Source: Proteobacteria bacterium UBA5122
Lineage (GTDB): Bacteria > Pseudomonadota > Gammaproteobacteria > Tenderiales > Tenderiaceae
Assembly: GCA_002415485.1 (NCBI GenBank)
Contig: DHYU01000069.1
Location: 1-30,113, forward strand
DNA: 30,113 bases
Reading direction: 5' to 3'
In this document: one piece after another, positions 22,664-30,113 of the stretch
Numbering within the stretch: position 1 is the first letter of the stretch
Layout: every line of letters starts with the position of its first letter
Position numbers and translations under genes: made by a program
The notes under the pieces: model-generated
The model's database searches: none
Told to the model about the DNA's origin: nothing
The model's input: the letters and a program-made list of their open reading frames with translations, nothing else

Positions 22664-23056
22664 TTAAGATACGTAGCACAGCACTTCGCCGCCAACACCG
22701 GCTGAGCGTGCTGCTCTGTCAGTCATTACACCTGCGGGCGTGGAAACGATGACCACACCTAGACCGTTATCAACCTTAGGCAGCTCGTCTTTACCTTTAT
22801 ACAAGCGGATGCCAGGGCGACTTGCGCGTTCGATACGAGCAATGACTGGCTTACCTTGATAGTACTTAAGGGCTACAGTCAAAGTTGGCTTTATTTCGCT
22901 ATCAACTTCGTAGCTCTCAATATAACCTTCCGCCTTCAATACTTCGGCAATGGCAGCTTTAAGTTTTGAAGCAGGCATGGAAACCTTTTGCTTCTCAGCA
23001 GCTTGGGCATTGCGGATCCGAGTCAGCATGTCGGCGATGGGATCAGTCATACTCAT
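22664..23056 (-). CDS. rpsH: 30S ribosomal protein S8
   Basis: S8, 130 residues, a primary 16S rRNA binder that in E. coli also represses translation of the spc operon. MSMTDPIADMLTRIRNAQ and the C-terminal GVVIVSTPAGVMTDRAARSAG are diagnostic. The whole frame is conserved from the ATG at 23056. Confidence 0.99.
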   Translation of the reverse strand: MSMTDPIADMLTRIRNAQAAEKQKVSMPASKLKAAIAEVLKAEGYIESYEVDSEIKPTLTVALKYYQGKPVIARIERASRPGIRLYKGKDELPKVDNGLGVVIVSTPAGVMTDRAARSAGVGGEVLCYVS

Positions 23057-23092
23057 TTGTATCTACACTCCAAAATTCTATATATAAAGCGA

Positions 23093-23398
23093 TTACCAGC
23101 TAGCCTTAACAAGGCCAGGAATATCGCCACGCATTGCAGCTTCACGCAGTTTGTTACGAGACAAACCGAACTTGCGGTAATAACCGTGTGGACGGCCACT
23201 GATGTTGCAACGATTGCGCATACGGCAAGGGCTGGCATTTCGTGGAAGTGCGTGGAACTTACTAGCCGCCTCTTCACGAGCCTCATCACTGAGATTCATA
23301 TCCAGCATCTTACTTTTCAGTTCACGACGCTTCGCAGCGTACTTTTCTACAGTGCGCAGGCGTTTAACCTCGCGATTTACCATGCTTTTCTTAGCCAT
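23093..23398 (-). CDS. rpsN: 30S ribosomal protein S14, long form
   Basis: S14, 101 residues, in the small-subunit head. MAKKSMVNREVKRLRTVEK and the core NRCNISGRPHGYYRKFGLSR are diagnostic. This is the long zinc-free form: only two Cys remain in the region, and they are not in CxxC pairs. It contrasts with the zinc forms of S4 and L36 in the same cluster. It lies 6 bases after rplE. Confidence 0.99.
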   Translation of the reverse strand: MAKKSMVNREVKRLRTVEKYAAKRRELKSKMLDMNLSDEAREEAASKFHALPRNASPCRMRNRCNISGRPHGYYRKFGLSRNKLREAAMRGDIPGLVKASW

Positions 23399-23404
23399 GA
23401 AATA

Positions 23405-23944
23405 TTATCCCTTGAATGGAAAGTTAAATGCTTTCAGCAACGCGCGACCTTCTTCGTCAGTCTTGGCCGTAGTAGTAATGGTGATATCCATACCACGCAG
23501 CGCATCAACCTTGTCATAGTCGATTTCGGGGAAGATGATTTGCTCTTGAACACCCATGCTGTAGTTGCCACGGCCATCAAAGGACTTACCATTCAATCCA
23601 CGAAAATCACGGACGCGAGGAATAGCAATATTCACCAGTCGGTCCAGAAATTCATACATATGTTCACGACGCAGAGTTACTTTGCAACCGATTGGCCAGC
23701 CATCACGAATCTTGAAGCCCGCGATAGATTTACGAGCCAGAGTAACGACAGGCTTTTGGCCTGTAATCTTTTCCATATCGGCAACTGCGTTTTGGACAAT
23801 TTTCTTGTCACCTACCGCTTCGCCCAACCCCATGTTCAGGGTTATCTTGGTGATGCGAGGCACTTCCATCGCGCTTTTATAGTTGAATTGCTCTTTGAGC
23901 TGTCCAACTACAGTGTCTTTGTAATACTGAGCCAATCTAGCCAT
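23405..23944 (-). CDS. rplE: 50S ribosomal protein L5
   Basis: L5, 179 residues, a 5S rRNA-binding protein that contacts S13 and P-site tRNA. VPRITKITLNMGLGEAVGDKK and RLVNIAIPRVRDFRGLNGKSF are diagnostic, with the typical terminal KAFNFPFK. It lies 15 bases after rplX. Confidence 0.99.
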   Translation of the reverse strand: MARLAQYYKDTVVGQLKEQFNYKSAMEVPRITKITLNMGLGEAVGDKKIVQNAVADMEKITGQKPVVTLARKSIAGFKIRDGWPIGCKVTLRREHMYEFLDRLVNIAIPRVRDFRGLNGKSFDGRGNYSMGVQEQIIFPEIDYDKVDALRGMDITITTTAKTDEEGRALLKAFNFPFKG

Positions 23945-23959
23945 AGCTGTAAATCCGAA

Positions 23960-24277
23960 TTAAATGTCAACTACTTCGTTATTAGACTTAAAGAAACGGA
24001 CCTTACGTCCATCTTCAAGCGTACGAAAACCCACGCGATCAGCCTTTTTGGTGACCGGGTTGAATAGCGCAACGTTTGAAGCATCAATTGCCGCTTCTTT
24101 TTCAACGATGCCGCCGCTCACGCCACGCTGCGGATTAGGCTTAGTGTGACGCTTAACCATGTTGACGTTTTCGACAAGCACGCGGCCGTCGTCAAGAACG
24201 CGCAATACGGAACCACGCTTACCTTTGTCTTTACCGGTCAAAACGATTACATCGTCGCCTTTTTTGATCTTACGCAT
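23960..24277 (-). CDS. rplX: 50S ribosomal protein L24
   Basis: L24, 105 residues, an assembly initiator of the large subunit. The KOW motif GDDVIVLTGKDKGKRGSVLR is at the N-terminus, and VKRHTKPNPQRGVSGGIVEK follows. It lies 25 bases after rplN. Confidence 0.99.
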   Translation of the reverse strand: MRKIKKGDDVIVLTGKDKGKRGSVLRVLDDGRVLVENVNMVKRHTKPNPQRGVSGGIVEKEAAIDASNVALFNPVTKKADRVGFRTLEDGRKVRFFKSNNEVVDI

Positions 24278-24302
24278 CGCTCAAAACCCTAAAATTAAAA
24301 CC

Positions 24303-24671
24303 TTAAAGAACCTCTGGCGCCAGAGACACAATCTTCATGAACTTCTCTGTACGCAGCTCACGAGTCACGGGGCCAAAAATACGAGTACCGATCGGTTGAT
24401 GGTTGTTGTTCAGCAAAACAGCTGCATTGCCATCAAAACGAATCAATGAACCGTCAGCGCGGCGAACACCCTTGCGAGTTCGTACAACAACCGCGTTGTA
24501 TACATCGCCCTTCTTAACCTTGCCGCGAGGAATCGCTTCTTTGATGGTTACTTTAATGACGTCGCCAATTCGCGCATAACGACGACGCGAACCGCCCAAC
24601 ACCTTGATACACATCAGTCGACGGGCACCACTGTTGTCGGCCACATCCAACATTGACTGCATCTGAATCAT
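24303..24671 (-). CDS. rplN: 50S ribosomal protein L14
   Basis: L14, 122 residues, at the subunit interface. MIQMQSMLDVADNSGARRL is diagnostic, with the L14 signature running through GDVIKVTIKEAIPRGKVKKG. First gene of the spc section. The 52-base gap before it shows no convincing promoter, so it is probably read from the upstream genes. Confidence 0.99.
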   Translation of the reverse strand: MIQMQSMLDVADNSGARRLMCIKVLGGSRRRYARIGDVIKVTIKEAIPRGKVKKGDVYNAVVVRTRKGVRRADGSLIRFDGNAAVLLNNNHQPIGTRIFGPVTRELRTEKFMKIVSLAPEVL

Positions 24672-24723
24672 CTTTGTGTCTCCGCTAAAATTCTTCTAAT
24701 TAGCGATCATTCATTACGAATAA

Positions 24724-24984
24724 TCAGCTAGCACGCTCTTCAATACGCACCAGACGCCAGCTCTTACTCTTAGCCAGGGGGCGACACTGAGCCACAGTTA
24801 CCAAATCACCTTCATTGCACTCGTTGCTCTCATCATGAGCATGCAACTTGGTAGAACGCTTGATGTACTTACCATACACAGGGTGACGCTCACGACGCTC
24901 AACCAATACGGTGATTGTTTTGTCCATCTTATTGCTAACAACGCGGCCGGTAATCTCGCGCGAAACCTTTGCTTGTTCACTCAT
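24724..24984 (-). CDS. rpsQ: 30S ribosomal protein S17
   Basis: S17, 86 residues, a primary 16S rRNA binder with an OB fold. REITGRVVSNKMDKTITVLV and the signature GDLVTVAQCRPLAKSKSWRL are diagnostic. It starts 2 bases after the rpmC stop. Confidence 0.99.
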   Translation of the reverse strand: MSEQAKVSREITGRVVSNKMDKTITVLVERRERHPVYGKYIKRSTKLHAHDESNECNEGDLVTVAQCRPLAKSKSWRLVRIEERAS

Positions 24985-24986
24985 GA

Positions 24987-25178
24987 TTATTTACCTGCCT
25001 TCTCAGTCAAAATAGTCTTAACACGAGCCACATTACGACGATTTGCTTTAACCTGACTAATTTGTGTCAGCTGACCGGTGCTTGCTTGCATACGAAGGTT
25101 AAAACCTTCACGTAACAAAGCAACCAGTTCCGCATTGAGCTCATCAACGCTCTTTTCTCTCAATTCGCTCGTTTTCAT
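24987..25178 (-). CDS. rpmC: 50S ribosomal protein L29
   Basis: L29, 63 residues, near the exit tunnel. MKTSELREKSVDELNAEL and LLREGFNLRMQASTGQLTQ are diagnostic. The ATG at 25178 shares a base with the rplP stop (TGATG), so the two are translationally coupled; a GTG one codon upstream is less likely. Confidence 0.99.
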   Translation of the reverse strand: MKTSELREKSVDELNAELVALLREGFNLRMQASTGQLTQISQVKANRRNVARVKTILTEKAGK

Positions 25179-25591
25179 CACATTACCGCTCGTGTTACGA
25201 AGGTTGTTCTAACAGGAAGCTTGGCCGCGGCCAGGCGAAACGCCTCACGCGCGATTTCTTCGGAGACCCCTTCCATTTCGTAAAGCATACGACCTGGCTG
25301 AATCTCAGCCACCCAATACTCAACGTTACCCTTACCTGAACCCATACGTACTTCGAGGGGTTTAGATGTAATCGGCTTGTCAGGGAACACACGAATCCAA
25401 ATGCGTCCACCACGCTTAATGTGACGAGTCATTGCACGACGCGCTGCCTCAATTTGGCGCGCAGTCAAACGACCGCGAGTAGTGGCCTTTAGGCCGTACT
25501 CACCAAAACTTACCTTGTTTCCTCTTTGCGCAAGACCTGTATTACGGCCTTTGTGCAATTTGCGGAACTTTGTTCTTTTCGGTTGCAACAT
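25178..25591 (-). CDS. rplP: 50S ribosomal protein L16
   Basis: L16, 137 residues, close to the peptidyl transferase centre and the A-site tRNA. MLQPKRTKFRKLHKGRNTG and KPLEVRMGSGKGNVEYWVA are diagnostic. The motif RIWIRVFPDKPITSKP includes the Arg region hydroxylated in E. coli L16. It lies 14 bases after rpsC. Confidence 0.99.
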   Translation of the reverse strand: MLQPKRTKFRKLHKGRNTGLAQRGNKVSFGEYGLKATTRGRLTARQIEAARRAMTRHIKRGGRIWIRVFPDKPITSKPLEVRMGSGKGNVEYWVAEIQPGRMLYEMEGVSEEIAREAFRLAAAKLPVRTTFVTRAVM

Positions 25592-25605
25592 GAGTCAATA
25601 TCCTG

Positions 25606-26286
25606 TTACTTCGCTGCGGCTTTTTCTTGTGCTTCAGCAGCCATTTCGCCACCAAACACTTCGCCTTTGAAAATCCAAACCTTAATACCGATAACACCTG
25701 AAGGGGTGTGGGCTTCGGCCGTACCGTAGTCGATATCAGCACGCAGAGTGTGCAAAGGTACACGACCTTCGCGGTACCACTCTGTACGAGCAATTTCTGC
25801 ACCGTTCAGACGGCCTGATACCTGGATCTTGATCCCTTGACCACCCAAGCGCATGGTATTCGTAACTGCACGCTTCATCGCACGACGAAACATGATGCGG
25901 CGTTCCAATTGCTGAGCGACGCTTTGTGCCACCAAAGTCGCATCCAGCTCAGGCTTACGGATCTCTTCGATGTTTACATGCACTGAACTAACAGGCAGAT
26001 CCATCATTGCAGACACTTCTTTACGAAGCGCTTCGATATCCTCGCCTTTCTTACCGATCACGATGCCTGGACGCGCAGTGTGGATAGTAATGCGCGCGTT
26101 ACGCGCTGGACGCTCGATCTGAATACGACTGACTGACGCTTGCGCCAGTTTCTTTTGCAAAAATGCACGCACTAGCAGATCCGTCTTCAAAATGCCGCCG
26201 AAATCCTTGCTTTCAGCATACCACTTTGAAGTCCAGTCTTTAACGATACCCAGGCGAATGCCGGTAGGATGAACTTTTTGACCCAT
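25606..26286 (-). CDS. rpsC: 30S ribosomal protein S3
   Basis: S3, 226 residues, lining the mRNA entry channel with helicase activity. MGQKVHPTGIRLGIVKDW, the KH-domain motif VIGKKGEDIEALRKEV and the C-terminal GVIGIKVWIFKGE are diagnostic. The C-terminal tail is Ala- and Lys-rich. It lies 11 bases after rplV. Confidence 0.99.
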   Translation of the reverse strand: MGQKVHPTGIRLGIVKDWTSKWYAESKDFGGILKTDLLVRAFLQKKLAQASVSRIQIERPARNARITIHTARPGIVIGKKGEDIEALRKEVSAMMDLPVSSVHVNIEEIRKPELDATLVAQSVAQQLERRIMFRRAMKRAVTNTMRLGGQGIKIQVSGRLNGAEIARTEWYREGRVPLHTLRADIDYGTAEAHTPSGVIGIKVWIFKGEVFGGEMAAEAQEKAAAK

Positions 26287-26297
26287 CTTAGCCTCTC

Positions 26298-26630
26298 TTA
26301 CTTCTCACCCACCGCCACAGTAATGTGGCTAGTGCGCTTCAGAATACGGTTGGCGCGACCCTTGGCTCGTGCCTGGATGCGCTTGTAAGTCGGACCCTCG
26401 TCAACAAACACACGAGAGACCTTCAATTCGTCGATATCTGCGCCATCATTGTGCTCTGCATTTGCAATTGCAGACTCGAGCAACTTCTTGATGATGCTGG
26501 CACCTTTTTTATTGCTGAACGCCAACAATTGCAGCGCAGGCTCTACCTTCATGCCGCGCACTTGGTCTGCTACCAAGCGAGCTTTTTGAGGAGAGATGCG
26601 GGCATATCTCAGTTTTGCACTAGTTTCCAT
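26298..26630 (-). CDS. rplV: 50S ribosomal protein L22
   Basis: L22, 110 residues, whose hairpin lines the exit tunnel. The tunnel-loop sequence AKGRANRILKRTSHITV and the first helices KLRYARISPQKARLVADQVR are diagnostic. It lies 15 bases after rpsS. Confidence 0.99.
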   Translation of the reverse strand: METSAKLRYARISPQKARLVADQVRGMKVEPALQLLAFSNKKGASIIKKLLESAIANAEHNDGADIDELKVSRVFVDEGPTYKRIQARAKGRANRILKRTSHITVAVGEK

Positions 26631-26645
26631 GACTAAGCCTCTACC

Positions 26646-26918
26646 TTATCTAGACTTCTTATCCGCAACGTGACCTTTATAGGTACGTGTCGCTGCGAAT
26701 TCGCCAAGTTTATGACCAACCATGTTCTCATTGATCAGGACAGGCACGTGCTGACGGCCGTTGTGAACAGCAATAGTCAGACCTACCATCTGAGGCAGAA
26801 CCATGGAACGACGCGACCAGGTTTTAATTGGTTTGCGATCATTCTTTTCCACTGCGACCTCTACTTTGTTCAGCAGATGCGCATCAATAAATGGACCTTT
26901 TTTGACAGAACGTGGCAC
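26646..26918 (-). CDS. rpsS: 30S ribosomal protein S19
   Basis: S19, 90 residues, in the small-subunit head with S13. MPRSVKKGPFIDAHLLNKV and the signature GHKLGEFAATRTYKGH are diagnostic. It lies 27 bases after rplB. Confidence 0.99.
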   Translation of the reverse strand: MPRSVKKGPFIDAHLLNKVEVAVEKNDRKPIKTWSRRSMVLPQMVGLTIAVHNGRQHVPVLINENMVGHKLGEFAATRTYKGHVADKKSR

Positions 26919-26945
26919 TTTTTAAGCCCTCTATCTAATATCTAA

Positions 26946-27770
26946 TTACTTACGGCGACGAACGATCAGGTCGTCCGTACGCTTATTATTACGAGTCTTG
27001 TAACCCTTAGTTGGCACACCCCAAGGCGTTACCGGGTGACGACCACCAGAAGTACGTCCCTCACCACCACCATGCGGGTGATCAACCGGGTTCATAGCAA
27101 CACCACGTACAGTAGGGCGACGACCGCGCCAGCGACTGGCGCCAGCCTTACCCAATGAACGCAGAGAGTGCTCAGAGTTACCAACCTCACCGATGGTCGC
27201 GCGACAATCTGCCAGCACTTTGCGCATCTCGCCAGAGCGTAAACGCAAAGTTGCATATGCACCTTCTTTTGCGACCAACTGAACCAAAGCGCCGGCACTG
27301 CGCGCCATCTGCGCACCCTTACCAGGCTTCATTTCGACACAGTGAACAGTACTACCAACGGGGATATTCCGCAAAGGCAGAGAGTTGCCGGGCTTGATTG
27401 GAGCATCGGCACCAGCAACGATCTCGCTGCCGGCAACAATATTCTTGGGCGCGATTATATAACGTCTTTCGCCATCTGCATATACAAGCAAGGCCAAATG
27501 TGCGCTACGATTTGGATCATACTCCAGGCGCTCAACGCGTGCAGTAATACCATCCTTATCGTTACGTTTGAAATCAACCACGCGATAGTGCTGTTTATGA
27601 CCACCGCCGCGACGACGAACAGTGATCCGACCAGCATTATTACGGCCGGAAGACTTGATCTTCTTTTCAAGCAGCGGGGCATAAGGCGCACCTTTATGCA
27701 GATCAGGTGTTACAACCTGAACCACAAAGCGGCGACCCGCTGATGTTGGCTTTGCTTTTTGTAATGCCAT
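26946..27770 (-). CDS. rplB: 50S ribosomal protein L2
   Basis: L2, 274 residues, needed for subunit association and peptidyl transfer. MALQKAKPTSAGRRFVVQV begins the protein. The essential region MNPVDHPHGGGEGRTSGG, with the conserved histidine, lies near residue 225. The C-terminus ends KRTDDLIVRRRK. It lies 37 bases after rplW. Confidence 0.99.
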   Translation of the reverse strand: MALQKAKPTSAGRRFVVQVVTPDLHKGAPYAPLLEKKIKSSGRNNAGRITVRRRGGGHKQHYRVVDFKRNDKDGITARVERLEYDPNRSAHLALLVYADGERRYIIAPKNIVAGSEIVAGADAPIKPGNSLPLRNIPVGSTVHCVEMKPGKGAQMARSAGALVQLVAKEGAYATLRLRSGEMRKVLADCRATIGEVGNSEHSLRSLGKAGASRWRGRRPTVRGVAMNPVDHPHGGGEGRTSGGRHPVTPWGVPTKGYKTRNNKRTDDLIVRRRK

Positions 27771-27807
27771 GACTACAAATCCTTAGTTACTATTCTAATC
27801 GGCGCGC

Positions 27808-28101
27808 TTATTGAGCGCCCATGAAATCGATATCACCTTCAGCAAGACGCACATAAGCCTTTTTCCAGCTTGCGCGACGACCGCTGATTTGCCCAAAGCG
27901 CTTCTGCTTGCCTTTAACATTTGAAACCTGAACAGCAGAGACCTTCACATCAAACAGTTTTTCAACCGCAGCTTTGATTTCGTCTTTATTCGCATCAGGA
28001 AGAACCTTAAATACAAATTGACGATTGGCATCTGCAACTACAGTCGCCTTCTCTGAAATATGCGGCGCCAACAACACCTTTAACAAACGTTGTTCGTTCA
28101 T
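27808..28101 (-). CDS. rplW: 50S ribosomal protein L23
   Basis: L23, 97 residues, at the exit tunnel, where trigger factor and SRP dock. RLLKVLLAPHISEKATVVAD and VEKLFDVKVSAVQVSNVKGK are diagnostic. Its ATG overlaps the rplD stop by 4 bases (ATGA). Confidence 0.99.
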   Translation of the reverse strand: MNEQRLLKVLLAPHISEKATVVADANRQFVFKVLPDANKDEIKAAVEKLFDVKVSAVQVSNVKGKQKRFGQISGRRASWKKAYVRLAEGDIDFMGAQ

Positions 28102-28718
28102 GCCAACATCTCCTCAACCTGCTTAATAGCACCAGCGGTAATTACTACATTCTCAAAACGTACCAGACTTACTGGATCGATTTGACGCGACTGAATCACC
28201 TGCACAGATTGCAAATTGCGCGCGGCCAGACTCAACGCTGCATCCTCTGCGTCAGTGATCAATAGGGCGTTATTCAACCCAAGAGCTTTCAGCTTGTCAT
28301 TCAAGTCTTTAGTTTTAGGAGCATCTACAGAGATACCCTCTACAACCTTCAAACGATCCTGACGGATAAGCTCAGAGAAGATCGCGCGCATAGCGCCGCG
28401 ATACATCTTCTTATTAACCTTTTGCGAGTGATCCTGGTTGGTCGCAGCGAAGGTTTTACCCCCAGTACGCCAAATCGGGCTGCGGATTGTACCAGCTCGC
28501 GCGCGTCCTGTCCCCTTTTGGCGAAAAGGTTTTGCACCACCGCCAGAGACTGCTGCACGGTTTTTATGGCCACGAGTACCGGCGCGACCACCAGCCAAGT
28601 AAGCCGTAACCACTTGATGAACAAGAGATTCATTGAAGTCCTTGCCGAACAGATCCTCGGAAACCTCCACGCTCTTGGTAGACTGTTTGCCCGTTTTAGT
28701 AACCAGCTTCAGTTCCAT
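28098..28718 (-). CDS. rplD: 50S ribosomal protein L4
   Basis: L4, 206 residues. Its loop reaches the exit tunnel (KPFRQKGTGRARAGTIRSPI near residue 63). In E. coli L4 represses its own operon through the S10 leader; no such leader is possible in the short tuf-rpsJ gap here, so that control may be absent or changed. It lies 10 bases after rplC. Confidence 0.99.
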   Translation of the reverse strand: MELKLVTKTGKQSTKSVEVSEDLFGKDFNESLVHQVVTAYLAGGRAGTRGHKNRAAVSGGGAKPFRQKGTGRARAGTIRSPIWRTGGKTFAATNQDHSQKVNKKMYRGAMRAIFSELIRQDRLKVVEGISVDAPKTKDLNDKLKALGLNNALLITDAEDAALSLAARNLQSVQVIQSRQIDPVSLVRFENVVITAGAIKQVEEMLA

Positions 28719-28728
28719 TTTCTACTCC

Positions 28729-29376
28729 TTAGGCCTTACGCGCTTTTGTAGATGGGCGAATAATTACATCGCTGCCCTTAGCGCCGGGCACAGCCCCTTT
28801 AACCAGAATCAAGTTACGCTCCAGATCTACACGCACGACTTCCAAGTTTTGGGTAGTGCTGCGTACTGCACCCATGTGACCTGACATCTTCTTGCCTTTG
28901 AATACACGACCAGGAGTTTGGTTTTGACCAATCGAACCTGGAACACGATGCGACAGAGAGTTACCGTGGGTAGCATCTTGAGTAGCAAAGTTGTGGCGCT
29001 TAACGGTACCAGCAAAGCCTTTACCAATGCTCTTGCCAGTCACGTCTACTTTTTGACCTGCCTGGAAGACATCTACTTTAACTTCAGCACCAACTTCAAT
29101 ACCTTCGCCTTCACCCTCGGCCAAGCGGAACTCCCACATGCCACGGCCGGCGTCTACACCGCTCTTGGCAAAGTGGCCAGCTTGAGCCTTACTAACACGG
29201 CTGGCGCGACGAGTTCCGACAGTTACTTGATAGGCGCGATAGCCATCACGCTCAATATCACGCAACTGAGTAACACGATTCGGCTCGACCTCGATCACGG
29301 TCACTGGCACAGATTCGCCAGCGTCGGTGAAGACGCGGGTCATACCAGCTTTTTTACCAATTACCCCAATTGTCAT
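28729..29376 (-). CDS. rplC: 50S ribosomal protein L3
   Basis: L3, 215 residues, reaching to the peptidyl transferase centre. MTIGVIGKKAGMTRVFTDAG at the start and the central SHRVPGSIGQNQTPGRVFKG are diagnostic. The Gln in GSIGQNQ corresponds to the residue methylated by PrmB in E. coli. AGGAG precedes the ATG. It is separated from rpsJ by 53 bases with a small hairpin. Confidence 0.99.
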   Translation of the reverse strand: MTIGVIGKKAGMTRVFTDAGESVPVTVIEVEPNRVTQLRDIERDGYRAYQVTVGTRRASRVSKAQAGHFAKSGVDAGRGMWEFRLAEGEGEGIEVGAEVKVDVFQAGQKVDVTGKSIGKGFAGTVKRHNFATQDATHGNSLSHRVPGSIGQNQTPGRVFKGKKMSGHMGAVRSTTQNLEVVRVDLERNLILVKGAVPGAKGSDVIIRPSTKARKA

Positions 29377-29408
29377 TTCAACAACTCCTAACCTTTAACC
29401 ATTACGCT

Positions 29409-29426
29409 ATACGTTGACTAACGTAT
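29409..29426 (-). repeat. Small hairpin between rpsJ and rplC
   Basis: A perfect 7-bp inverted repeat ATACGTT/AACGTAT with a 4-base loop. It lies in the rpsJ-rplC gap with no T-run, so it is probably an mRNA structural or processing element rather than a terminator. Confidence 0.4.
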
Positions 29427-29429
29427 GCC

Positions 29430-29741
29430 TTAGGTCAACTTAATCTGTACGTCTACGCCTGCCGCAAGATCCAACTTCATCAGCGCATCAACGGTCTTAT
29501 CAGTTGGATCAACGATGTCCATCAAACGCTTATGAGTACGAATCTCGTATTGATCACGCGCATCTTTATCTACATGCGGAGAGATCAAAACAGTAAAACG
29601 CTCTTTTTTAGTTGGCAGAGGAATCGGGCCTTTTACTTGGGCGCCGGTACGCTTAGCCGTTTCAACGATCTCACGGGCAGATTGATCAATCAGACGATGA
29701 TCAAACGCTTTCAAACGAATACGAATTCTTTGATTAGACAT
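29430..29741 (-). CDS. rpsJ: 30S ribosomal protein S10
   Basis: S10, 103 residues, in the small-subunit head and partner of NusB in antitermination. MSNQRIRIRLKAFDHRLIDQ and the loop GPIPLPTKKERFTVLISPHV are diagnostic. It starts 5 bases after the tuf stop, with its TAAGG ribosome binding site overlapping that stop. Confidence 0.99.
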   Translation of the reverse strand: MSNQRIRIRLKAFDHRLIDQSAREIVETAKRTGAQVKGPIPLPTKKERFTVLISPHVDKDARDQYEIRTHKRLMDIVDPTDKTVDALMKLDLAAGVDVQIKLT

Positions 29742-29746
29742 GTGCC

Positions 29747-30113
29747 TTACTCAACAATCTTAGATACAACGCCAGCACCAACAGTACGACCACCTTCGCG
29801 AATCGCGAAACGCAGGCCTTCTTCCATCGCAATTGGTGCAATCAAGCTTACAGTCATGGCAACGTTGTCGCCTGGCATGACCATTTCAATACCTTCCGGC
29901 AGATCACAGGCGCCAGTGACGTCTGTGGTACGGAAGTAAAACTGTGGACGGTAGCCATTGAAAAACGGAGTATGACGACCACCCTCTTCTTTGCTCAGTA
30001 CGTATACTTCTGCTTCGAACTTGGTGTGTGGCTTGATTGAACCTGGCTTACACAATACCTGGCCACGCTCTACATCTTCACGCTTGGTGCCACGCAGCAG
30101 TACGCCGACGTTG
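29747..30113 (-). CDS. tuf: Elongation factor Tu, C-terminal part (partial)
   Basis: The last 121 codons of EF-Tu, the GTPase that carries aminoacyl-tRNA to the ribosome; the gene runs past the window edge. The end of domain II (NVGVLLRGTKREDVERGQVL) and all of domain III (CKPGSIKPHTKFEAEVYVLS through GAGVVSKIVE) are present. HTPFFNGYRPQFYFRTTDVTG is diagnostic. It is directly followed by rpsJ. Gammaproteobacteria often have a second tuf copy elsewhere. Confidence 0.99.
   Translation of the reverse strand, partial: NVGVLLRGTKREDVERGQVLCKPGSIKPHTKFEAEVYVLSKEEGGRHTPFFNGYRPQFYFRTTDVTGACDLPEGIEMVMPGDNVAMTVSLIAPIAMEEGLRFAIREGGRTVGAGVVSKIVE

Noticed and set aside
22988..24067. A 359-residue plus-strand frame across rpsH, rpsN and rplE
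   Set aside because: It crosses several certain ribosomal protein genes on the other strand.
1..30113. tRNA, rRNA, CRISPR arrays, insertion sequences, integrases and phage genes
   Set aside because: None was seen: no cloverleaf-like sequence, no regularly spaced repeats and no transposase or integrase motif on either strand.

Overview
The window is chromosomal DNA from a gammaproteobacterium. The full S10-spc-alpha ribosomal protein order, the dapA-bamC-purC and divergent gcvR-bcp arrangement (as in Escherichia coli), a single-chain purL and a BamC homologue support this. The several c-type cytochrome genes suggest a respiratory, possibly sulfur-oxidising-type lineage, but that finer placement is only inference. 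The left 15 kb is richer in GC; the ribosomal cluster is more AT-rich.

Layout. 1-894 (-): the start of purL, cut by the window edge. 1064-2505 (+): a CheX-type chemotaxis phosphatase gene behind a sigma-28-like promoter, overlapping a sialidase-like beta-propeller gene. 2506-3265: a compact intergenic region. It holds two tandem 26-residue single-helix peptides related to each other, a good rho-independent terminator after the first, and a probable Fur-repressed small RNA (about 3082-3212) with a strong promoter, two stem-loops showing pyrimidine-rich anti-Shine-Dalgarno loops, and a terminator. 3266-6452 (-): three c-type cytochrome genes (membrane monoheme, hexaheme lipoprotein, secreted diheme), with a perfect FNR-type palindrome before the last one. 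6677-7633 (+): an endonuclease/exonuclease/phosphatase-family protein, ending at a bidirectional terminator shared with purC.

7701-11290 (-): dapA, bamC, a WalJ-type metallo-beta-lactamase-fold protein and purC, in that transcription order. 11482-13969 (+): gcvR, bcp and a PIN-PhoH ATPase. 14005-15908 (-): a SAM hydroxide adenosyltransferase and an AI-2E-family (PerM-like) permease.

16004-30113 (-): tuf (partial)-rpsJ-rplC-rplD-rplW-rplB-rpsS-rplV-rpsC-rplP-rpmC-rpsQ, then rplN-rplX-rplE-rpsN-rpsH-rplF-rplR-rpsE-rpmD-rplO-secY-rpmJ, then rpsM-rpsK-rpsD-rpoA-rplQ, closed by a strong terminator. A TATAAT promoter sits before rpmJ, and a structured leader resembling the S4-binding alpha-operon leader sits before rpsM. 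tuf and rpsJ are only 5 bases apart, so there is no room for an S10 leader.

The most interesting part is 2506-3907. The small RNA's first loop can pair by ten contiguous bases (one G-U) with the ribosome binding site of the neighbouring diheme cytochrome, which fits an iron-sparing circuit. The two 26-residue membrane peptides beside it look undescribed. These are sequence-based predictions only.
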